Source: Capsicum annuum (taxonomy: Eukaryota > Streptophyta > Magnoliopsida > Solanales > Solanaceae). From it: a DNA stretch of 64,000 nt. The first letter of the stretch is position 1. Every line of letters begins with the position of its first letter. This document shows, piece by piece, positions 55,561 to 64,000 of the stretch. The notes beneath the pieces are model-generated. The model ran no database searches. It saw only the letters and a list, made by a program, of their open reading frames with translations, and was not told where the DNA came from. Position numbers and translations under genes: made by a program. The stretch spans positions 43,618,318 through 43,682,317 of the forward strand of contig NC_061119.1 in assembly GCF_002878395.1 (NCBI RefSeq), read 5' to 3'.

Positions 55561-58365
55561 TTCTTTACTAGATCTGGAGCTTCTCTTTCTTTTGTAACCC
55601 CTTATATAGCGATCAACTTTGAAGTCAGTCCTGAAACTTTAACATATCCTTTTCAGTATCTATCCCAGTGTGTAAGTCTATATAGCCCAGCGGGTATAGA
55701 GGAACTGCTCAGTTATGGAGTCTTATAAAGTTACATCAGTAGACCTTTTAGAGTTAAAGATAATGACTTTTGACGTCATTCTTGGCATAGATTGGCTCCA
55801 TTTATGTTATGCTTCAGTTGATTGTAGAAATAGAGTTGTTTATTTTTATTTTCCAAATGAACCAGTACTTGAATAGAAGGGTAGTATTATAGCTCTTAGG
55901 GGCCAACTTGTTTCGTATCTTAAAGCAAGAAAAATGATATCTAAGGGGTGTATTTCCCATCTTTTTTGGGTCAAGGACTCTAGTTCTAAGACCCCCAGTC
56001 TTGAGTCGGTTTTAGTGGTAAGGGTATTTCCAGATGTGTTCCCTAAAGATCTTTCTAGAGTTCCTCTCGAAAGGGAAATTGACTTCGGCATAGACCTTAT
56101 TTCAGATACCCAGCCTATCTCCATTCCGCCATACAGAATGGCTCCAACTAAACTTAAGGAGCTAAAAGAACAGTTTAAAGACCTCCTAGATAAGGGGTTC
56201 ACCAGGCCCAGGTTTCCCCGTGGGGCGCACCAATCCTATTTGTGCATAAAAAAGATGGTTCTCTTAAAATATACATCGATTACTATCAGTTGATCAAAGT
56301 CACAATCAAGAATAAATACCCATATCCCAAAATCAATGGCTTGTTCAACCAACTTCAGGGTGCCAGTCATTTCTCCAAGATAGACCTCAGATTCGGCTAT
56401 CATCAGGTCAGATTCAGAGAATATGACATCTCAAAAATAGCTTTCCAAACTCAATATGGTCACTTCAACTTTCTAGTCATGTCCTTTGGTCTCACAAATG
56501 CCCCGGCAGCCTTTATGGACTTGATGAACCGAGTGTTCAAGTAGTACTTAAACATGTTTGTCATAGTCTTCATGGATGATATTCTTGTCTATTCCCGCAA
56601 CAAAAATCACCATGCAGACCATCTTAGAACTGTATTGCAAACTCTTAAAGCCCATTAATTATTCGCCAAATTTAGTAAGTGCAAATTTTGGCTAAGGTCA
56701 GTAGCTTTTCTTAGTTATATTATTTTCGGTGATGGAATTAGAGTTTATCCTCAAAAGACCGAAGCGGTAAGAAACTAGCCCAGACCCATCTCTTCATCGA
56801 ATATCAGGAGTTTCTTGGGTTTATTTGGCTATTACTGGTGGTTTGTTGAAGGGTTTTTTTCTTATTGTGTCCCCCATATCTAGATTGATTTAGAAGAAAG
56901 TCAAGTTTCAGTGGTCAGATTCTTGTGATAAGAGTTTTTAGTAGTTAAAGACTCAACTCAACACAGCCCAATTTTGACGTTACCAGATGGTTTAGATGGG
57001 TTTGTTGTGTACTGTGATGCTTTTAGAGTCGGTTTGTGGTGTGTTTTAATGCAGAAGGGTAAGGTTATAGCCTATGCCTCCAAACAGCTTAAGCCCCATG
57101 AAAAGAATTACTCTACTTATGATCTTGAATAAGCACCATTGTGTTTGACTTAAAGATTTGGAAGCACTATTTGTATGGGGTGCATGTTGATGTGTTCACA
57201 GACCAAAAGTTTGCTGTGTATTTCTGCTGATAGATTTGAATTTGCGTCATAGAAGGTGGTTAGAATTGTTAAAAGACTATGACATGAGTGTTTTGTATTA
57301 TTCAGGAAAACCAATATAGTAGTGGATGCCCTCAGTAAACTGTTTATAGGTAGTGTTGCTCACGTTGAGAATGATAGGAAGAAGTTAGTTCAGGAAGTTC
57401 ACCAGCTTACCAGATTAGGTATTCGTTTAGTAAACTCAGCTGAGGGTAGTGTATGGGTGCAAAATAGCTTTGAATCGTCTATGGTTGCCGAAGTGAAAGA
57501 AAAGTAGGATATGGATTCTAGTTTGGTTAGGTTGACAGAGTCTGTCAGAGATAAAAAAAAATAGAGTTTTTATCCCAAGGAAGAGATAGTGTATTGAGTT
57601 GCCAAGGTAGACTGTGTGTGCCATGTGTAGATAACTTGAGACAGCGGATTCTGGCTGAAGCACATAGTGTGCATTACTCTATTCATCCAGGCGCCACTAA
57701 GATGTATCACGATTTGCGGGAAATCTATTGGTGGATTGGGACGAAAAGAGATAATGCAGAGTTTGTAGCAAAGTGCTCTAATTGTCAGCAGGTTAAGGTT
57801 AAGTGCCAAAAGCCTAGTGACGCTATGTAGGAGTTCAGCATTCCTACATGGAAGTAGGAAAAGGAAAACATGGACTTTGTGATGGGATTTCCTCATACTC
57901 GTCGTCAGCATGATTCAATCTAGGTCATGTAGATAGGATGACTAAATCTACTCATTTCTTGCCAGTCCATACTTCCTATACAGCCGAGGATTACGCCAAG
58001 CTCTATATTTGAGAGTTGGTTAGGTTTCACGGAGTCCTATTATCCATCATTTAAGATAGAGATACTGAGTTTACCTCTCACTTTTGGAAAGCCTTCCAGA
58101 AGGGTCTTGGTACCCAAGTTTATCTCAGTACCACCTTTCATCCTCAAATAGATGGTCAGGTAGAGGGAGCATTCAGACTTGAGAGGATATGTTGAGGGCA
58201 GGCATCATCGACTTTAAGAGTAGTTAGGATAAACACTTACCTTTGATTGAGTTCGCGTATAATGATAGCTATCATTCCAGTATTTGGATGGCTCCGTTTG
58301 AGGCTCTATATAGCAGGAGATATAGATATCCAATTGGTTGGTTTGAGATAGGTGAGACCGCGTTA
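55561..58365 (+). pseudogene. Element F pol relic, cut off inside integrase
   Basis: Protease with a one-base loss at LLD(S)GASLSF (near 55567). Reverse transcriptase pieces at 55934-56293 and 56242-56544 ([37 protein letters not shown], then [12 protein letters not shown]). RNase H near 56980-57060 ([11 protein letters not shown]). Integrase zinc domain at 57594-57830 (H, H, CSNCQQV), and core at 57870-58360 ending GWFEIGETALI. A TAG replaces Trp at 58225-58227, as in element E. Beyond 58365 the sequence is no longer Tekay: the chromodomain tail, polypurine tract and 3' LTR are missing. Confidence 0.88.
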
Positions 58366-58982
58366 ATTGAGATAGGGATTGGAAGTCTAGTTCATCAACA
58401 TTTCCTCCAATTCTTCTTCTTTGACTCTGGCTATCTGGGAAAATTCTTCTATGGGAGCATCACACTTTTTCCTATTCCATCCCCGAGATCATTGCTTATA
58501 GGTTTGGAAAAATGACTAGTAGAGTCCAATTTTACTACTAGTTATTTTTTTCCTGCAACAAACCTATAGTCAAGAGAGAGATCTTTATTCACTTTGAGCT
58601 AGTGAAGTAGGGCCATTTTATGCCAACACAGAGTAGTTTCAATTCCCTGTAAAGTAAAAAACAACTCAAAGGTGAACGTGTTAGATTCTTTTAGTAATAA
58701 TAATGCAAAATGATAAGGCAGGAATTAAATGTATAAAGTTGTTTCTCTTCTCATGTGAATTGATCCATGGGGTAATGATGACTCGATAATGTCAATGAAC
58801 AAAATTTTGTTCATTGATTTGGCAAAGTGGAATTTATCAGGAAGGTTCAACTTTTCTTCTTTCTGACCTTATTTCTTCTTTCAAGAAAATGGGGAATAAC
58901 AGAATTTTTGAAGATGGGACCGATTCGAAAGGCTGCCTACGTATCCCATGAAGAAGAAATTAGTCCCTACATAGTTAGAATT

Positions 58983-59199
58983 AAATCAATAGGTTGACTT
59001 TAGTGATCTTTATTTTGGCCACAACAATCTTCTTATCCACTTTCTTATTGTCCGCCTTTAGCATATCCTCTATTTGGTCTAACTCCATCGATTTCCTCTT
59101 GACTTGTGCAATTTCCTATCGCTCTTTTCGGTCCTTCCTATAATGGCTTCTCCTGAGTCCATTGTCAATATTCCTAAAATAGTAGCGAGAATTTAGGAA
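58983..59199 (-). pseudogene. Coding-like stretch 1 in element D, charged, function unknown
   Basis: On the minus strand about 72 codons read FLNSRYYFRNIDNGLRRSHY, then RKDRKER, one TAG, then EIAQVKRKSMELDQIEDMLK and KADNKKVDKKIVVAKI before TAA. It is rich in Lys, Glu, Asp and Leu with a coiled-coil-like spacing. I do not recognise it. In Ogre elements an extra ORF sits between primer site and gag, which is where this lies; it could also be a captured host exon. Confidence 0.4.
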
Positions 59200-59724
59200 G
59201 TTTTAAGCATGATTGCGGACTTTTCTAACAGACTTGGAGTATGCTTGGTCGGACTTTTGTATAGTGGGATATATTTCTGCTTAGAGTTACTCTTTGAAAA
59301 ATGGAATTGGATCATTTTGCCTCTTATTTGAATCAACATAACATATATACGCACATAAAATAACTATATCACACAAGCATATTGTAATAAACGTGCATCC
59401 TAATTGGGTGACACCTTTTGAGCCAAGGGGTAGCCTAACACATTTGAAGAAAGTATATGCTTTTTAAAATCAATCCATTATCCCCCAAAACCTCTATTAA
59501 TATATAAAAAGAGGCATAAGTTCTTTAAAAATTTGCACAAAAGGAACACAATCTTTAGGGAGAGGGATAATAACATAAAAAAAAAAAAAAACAATGTCCC
59601 GTGCAGGGGATAGTAGCTCCTAGATGTTCCTTCATCGGCCTTCACCCTTTTAGCTTTGTCCACTTCTTATCATATGCGACATCTGTTGATGATGAAGTGA
59701 TTCCCATATAACTGAGCTCTATAC

Positions 59725-59887
59725 TCATAGGTCATTAATTAGGGAAATCAGGCGATCGTAAAAATCGATCAAACACTGCCTAGCATCATCAATCTCTTGC
59801 CTGGCTCGATTTAATTCTTGTCTCAATTGGTGTATGATTGAGAAATCTTTACACGAAAGCAAACAAAGTAATCCTTCCCCTTTCCTA
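59725..59887 (-). pseudogene. Coding-like stretch 2 in element D, coiled-coil type
   Basis: The minus strand reads FRKGEGLLCLLSCKDFSIIH, then QLRQELNRARQEIDDARQCL and IDFYDRLISLINDL before TGA. The heptad-like LRQELNRARQEIDDAR part is what a coiled coil would look like. A TTTTAG precedes the frame, so it could be an exon start. No start codon is visible. Function unknown. Confidence 0.4.
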
Positions 59888-60351
59888 AAATATAATAGAC
59901 TGGATTAAATAAATATATTTCTTCAACACATAAGTATAATTTGTCACGCAGGGCAGGTTTTTTAATGGGCCCAACACCCCCTCAAGTATTGGGTCGACCT
60001 AGGCCTATTCCCAAAAAGAGGATTTTGATTTTTGTTTTATCCTGGGTGTCTAGAGAGGGTTTAGACCATGTTCCCAAGAAAACAACTTGGGTTTGAAAAT
60101 ATGGACAGTCATCGAACGCCTAATGTGTCAATAAACCATCGTATTTCTAACATTTGATTTGGAATTGAATAATAAGGGCCCGAACATACACAAAACCCCA
60201 AACAATTTATATATTTCAAATGAGAAGTATGCTATAAGATGCAAAAAGTTTAATTTTGCAATATTAAACCTATAGACACATAAACAGCTTAAACACTATA
60301 ATAGTTAGTCAAAAAAGCTAATTCAAATAATTGGTTAGAACCTAGCTAAAA

Positions 60352-60371
60352 CATCCCCAGCAGAGTCACCA
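60352..60371 (-). promoter_or_regulatory. Element D primer-binding site (Tat/Ogre type)
   Basis: The minus strand reads tggtgactctgctggggatg a few bases after the LTR end. It is the same site type as element C and sets D in minus orientation with the 5' LTR on the right. Confidence 0.8.
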
Positions 60372-60375
60372 TTTC

Positions 60376-62280
60376 TGTTTTGCGGAGAAAAGATGACTTG
60401 CGTTTTTATGAATTTGAATACTTTCAAAAAAGTTTTCAAACTCGATTTTTTTGAAACCAAAGTTGCAACTTAATTTATTTATAAAAATCAAGAAAACATT
60501 TAAAAATTACTTAAACATTCGAAACAGAAAAAATCATTTAAGTTTGAAAATTTTGATCAAGTGTTTCCTATTAATACTCTTGGAAAGTTGTTAAGGCACC
60601 AAGAGTATCCGCTAACTTGCGATTATCTGAACTATTTGAAAATATCTTTTTGACTAACTTTAAAAAGGAAAGTTGCTTTTTGAAAGTAAATCGATTAAGG
60701 GAAAAAATTATTTCCAAGATTTTGTGCAAAACAAGTTTTGACGACTTAGCGAAAATGTTAACTAAGTCTAAGAAACAAATAACAAAGAAACATAAAAAGG
60801 GATAGGGGGAAATAAGATATTTAGACTCTTGGGTCCAAATATATAAACTCTGTCCTAAACTAATCATTTAGGTTTTTGGCCCCTCTTTACATGTCCTAAT
60901 CTAAATAGTTGGGCTTTTAGCCCATAATCTGTCCTAAACTAGTTTTCGAACCTTGAATGCCTGAAAGTCCGCTTCACCTGTATTAAATTACAACTTTGGA
61001 TTCAAGGTCCAAATAGATGAATGAATAAATAAATACAAAATAATTTTTAAAAATTCAAATTGAGACTTTCCAAGTCTTCAAATTTTGACAACTTCATCAA
61101 TGAGTTTTGACGTATTTTCTTCCACTAGCACCGACTTCTTTCTTCAAAAAATGATCGACTAGAAGAGGTAGGCCTCATTGGACCATTATGAAATGTAAAA
61201 GGGAGAGAGTCCATTTAGGGCTCAAACGCGTTGACCCGAATTTATTTCACATGCGCCAAAGAAAATAATAAGGATTAATTATTAATTGAAGGAAGAAGGA
61301 AAAAATAAACCAATGAATTAAACAAAATGCCACATCGTGTTAAACATGAACTGAACCTATTAATAATCACAATAACAAGAATAATAATGACCACTAAGAT
61401 TATTTGACCAAGAACGAATTACTAGATAAAGGGAGGAGGTGAGAATTCCTGAACTTATTTCCCAGAAAAATTAAACTCCGCATAATACTAGAAATGGGCG
61501 TTACCCAAAATTTAATTCATTCATGTCCTAGGCCACTTTAAATAATAAACATAACTTCCAGGGGTAATCACAGACTGAATTCTAGACTTTTAAACAGAAC
61601 ATATAAATTTTAAAATATTAGAAAGATGATAACATTATTCACTATCATTCCACCCAAGCAAGTTCAATCATGATCGAGCCGAAGCTACTCAAAGTAAATG
61701 ACCAATAAAAGACTACAACTTTCGGGAACTATACTTTTCACACATAAATGAACAATGGTAAGGAATCAATATTTGTCTAAAAAAAGCTCCAAATAAGGAA
61801 TGTTCAAGAACAAGAACGAGTCACGATAAAAACATCCCATTCTTAATTCTAATTTTATAATTAACTCAAAAGAGCAAATTTCCCTTCTTAGTGTATTGGA
61901 TTGCACTTTGATGTTGTGAATCAAAGGACTTCAACCGATTGTAAAATAAGAGTTACTTTTGCATAGTATTAGAAAAAAAATGAAAATCGAACACAATTGA
62001 AATAGATTGGGACATGTTATCTACCAACTTGGAAGAAGAACAATATATTTCGCAAAGATTCAAACTTTACATCATCTAACAAGAAAGTGATGAGTAAAGA
62101 GCCATTATTCATCAAAAGTCTTAGATTAATAACTCATACTGATGAAAATACCTCACTGAGAGGACGTGCTTCGTTTCTAGCCCCTTTTTTATGAGAGAAT
62201 CACAAAACAAGATGAAAGAAAAGATAATGAACACTATGACTATTTTCCAGAGAATCACAACCATAGACAGAAATAAAAAG
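60376..62280 (-). mobile_element. Element D, 5' LTR (right copy), cut off
   Basis: Starts tgttttgcggagaaaag beside the primer site. From 61408 on it matches the left copy at 46446 (aagggaggaggtgagaattcctg, then agcaagttcaatca and gaacactatgactattttcc). Similarity stops between about 62265 and 62290, well short of the full LTR of about 4.3 kb. The open frames at 60571-60867 lie in it and show no known domain. Confidence 0.75.
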
Positions 62281-63078
62281 GAGAAATGCAGCTTCTAAAT
62301 GTGGGTCAACAATGCCACCAGTGATACAAGCATGATCGTGAAGATGAGCGTATGTGAGGTGCATTGAATCAAGCCAAGGGAGTGTACGAGTTGAAGTATG
62401 AATAGTTCTTTACACACCAAAGCTTCCCCTACATACACTCTATAGGCACCTTTTTTCTTCCCTTCATTAAGGGATTTTTGAACATTTCACTTATGTTTGT
62501 AATAAGTCAATAAATAGACTAGTATTAGGCCATTTTAGTTTAGTTGTTGAATGATATTGTAAGATATATTTTGGAACACCTTTCTTCTCTCTATGGAGAG
62601 TGTAACATCTTAGTTTAAGTCTTGGAAAAGCCACCAAAAATGAAATGAGGGTGATACTAGCGTGGAATCACTAGTGTTGCAAACCTTGGTTCAAAACCTT
62701 GGTGCTTGAGTGGTTCATGCCCTCTTGTGTCATTGTAACGTGTTGTTTGTATACATCTATTAAGGGTCTTAGTGTTTGAAATACACTTAGGTTCTTAGTT
62801 CTTGTAAGAGTTGATGTCTCACTACCTATTTTTACTTCTTGTAATCGTTTGTTGTTAGTGAAATGGTTGGTTCTTGTTATCTTTGTTGTTACTCCTCTTG
62901 TTCATCTCATGTATTTGTTTCCTTGGTGTGATTTCTCCTTGTTATTGTTAAGTTTGTGGCTGGTTTGTTACCCAAAGGAGGTCCTACGAGTTGTGTCTCC
63001 TCTTTGGGTATTGTGTTCTCTTCTTGTTCTAGTGTTTTGTATCTTGCTTCCATGTTAAGGGTTGATTCTGCTATCATT
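62281..63078 (+). mobile_element. Possible LTR of a further element (G)
   Basis: Not similar to element D's left LTR. It ends ctatca (63076), two bases before a primer-like site, as an LTR would. An imperfect hairpin (acccaaaggagg at 62970, cctctttgggt at 63000) lies in it. The left border is not defined and no second copy lies in the window, so the LTR call is weak. An open frame at 62849-63058 shows no known domain. Confidence 0.4.
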
Positions 63079-63092
63079 TGATATCAGAGCTT
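63079..63092 (+). promoter_or_regulatory. Primer-binding-like site, initiator Met type
   Basis: tgatatcagagctt differs from the TGGTATCAGAGCTT consensus by one base. It suggests a Ty1-copia or Ty3-gypsy element in plus orientation. Confidence 0.55.
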
Positions 63093-64000
63093 GTGGTTGA
63101 TCTTTTTGGAACAAGATCAATCTTGGTCTATCTCACTTGAAAAAATAAATAAAAAAAGAAGAGTGTTGAAACCAAAAATCCATAAAAAAAAAAAAGAATT
63201 CTGCCTGTTTTGTGTTTGGCCAAGTAAAAGTTGTTCTAGTTTTATTCATGGCCGAAACTTATAGTCTAGATCTAGGAGTATTTCATGTGTATTGAGTCTC
63301 TTTAGTGTTGGTTTCTTCTTCCCTAACACTAGTAGGATCAAGATCTAAGTTGGGCTTCTTTTTGTGTTGTTGTTGTGCGGATTCAAAGGGTGGGCTGAAG
63401 TGTTGATGGTGTTGTTGTTCTGGGCTTAAATTTGAACATTTTTGGTATGATATGGTTGTGAAAATATGAAGTTTAAAGGTGTGTTTTTGGTATTTTTGTT
63501 GTGGATTTGTGTTTGAACGAGGTGGTGTTGTTGTTGGGGGGTTCAACTTGAATCTTGGTCTTCAAATCTTGTTGAAGGTTCTTAGTGTTCTTGGCCAATC
63601 TTCATCTCTAGTGACAAGAAGAACCTTCAATAAGTAGTGTTGATCTTAAGACCAAGTTAAAGAGTGTAGTCTTCTTGTTTGTCTTGAAACAAGTTCTAAG
63701 ACTATACCAAAGTAGTAAGGGACAAAAAGGGAGTAAGGGGACTTTTCAAGACTAACCAAAAGAGTAAATAGCCAACCACCCTTCAAAAAGGTGTTTTGCC
63801 TAAAAGGTGCAAAGAAATTCAACCTATTTTGAATGTGTAAAAGGCTCCAAAACTTGTGTATTTCCCCTCGAAAACCGAATTCACCCTTCCACAAGTTGGA
63901 AAAATACTAAAATTTTCAAATTCCACAACCATTCCAAGGCTACCACGTCACTATCTGCAACCAACAAAGGCTGTCATATCACCCCTTTGTACAACTAACT
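63093..64000 (+). other. Region after the primer-like site, unassigned
   Basis: Leader-like sequence with A runs and GT-rich stretches (ttgttgttgggggg near 63530). I see no gag or pol motif before the window ends. The minus-strand frame at 63283-63546 is low-complexity (Pro/Thr/Gln) and not credible as a gene. Confidence 0.35.

Larger units (their letters stand above)
58366..60351 (-). mobile_element. Element D 5' internal region
   Basis: Lies between the broken end of F and D's primer site. It has the minus-strand phrase gggatacgtaggcagcc near 58940, shared with element C, and two coding-like stretches (58983-59199 and 59725-59887) given separately. No capsid, protease, reverse transcriptase or integrase motif is found. 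The rest is AT-rich and unassigned. Confidence 0.6.

Noticed and set aside
55846..56202. 118-codon minus-strand frame
   Set aside because: Shadow of the reverse transcriptase relic of element F on the plus strand.
63283..63546. 87-codon minus frame rich in Pro, Thr and Gln
   Set aside because: Low-complexity GTT-rich stretch read on the opposite strand; no motif.

Overview
This window looks like intergenic heterochromatin from a large angiosperm genome, most likely Solanaceae. The grounds are Tekay/Del-type Ty3-gypsy chromoviruses, a SINE resembling the Au family, a decayed Ulp1-protease gene of a type common in that family, and Tat/Ogre-like LTR elements with a TGGTGACTC primer-binding site. 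The family-level placement rests on recollection, not on a search. I see no intact cellular gene. Nearly all long open frames are fragments of broken polyproteins or chance frames in tandem repeats.

Layout. (1) 1-9466: Tekay element A, minus strand, left LTR cut by the window edge, one gag-pol relic at 2337-6913. (2) 9467-13675: non-repeat island with a spliced Ulp1-like protease pseudogene on the minus strand (9955-~13675), whose 5' side is cut by the next element. (3) 13676-~46446: Tekay element B, minus strand, split in its gag gene by element C. (4) 19653-44242: element C, plus strand, a large Tat/Ogre-like LTR element with no recognisable gag-pol. It carries a SINE (22723-22882), a 24-unit tandem array, two solo LTRs inside that array (25510-27729 and 28219-30718), and a whole Tekay element E (32984-42843, plus strand) inside its right LTR. 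(5) ~46446-62280: element D, minus strand, Tat/Ogre-like, fused directly to the truncated right LTR of B. Its interior is interrupted by the 5' two thirds of Tekay element F (51771-~58365, plus strand). (6) ~62280-64000: unidentified sequence with an LTR end and initiator-Met-like primer site at 63076-63092, probably the start of another LTR element.

The nesting gives an order of events: Ulp1-like gene, then B, then C, then E, the SINE and the two solo LTRs. Three insertions have direct target-site support: AATTT for E, ATATC for the first solo LTR, and an 18-bp duplication for the SINE. Two have 4-of-5 matches: cttgg/ctcgg for C and agatc/atatc for the second solo LTR.

No new defence, metabolic or regulatory system is visible. 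The observations most worth following are: a short GC-rich minisatellite at about the same place in U3 of every Tekay-type LTR here, with family-specific sequence but similar unit length; a higher-order tandem array in the coding-less element C that took two solo LTRs at the same ATATC motif; a tandem exon-intron duplication and lost catalytic cysteine in the Ulp1-like gene; and unexplained coding-like stretches in the 5' region of element D.
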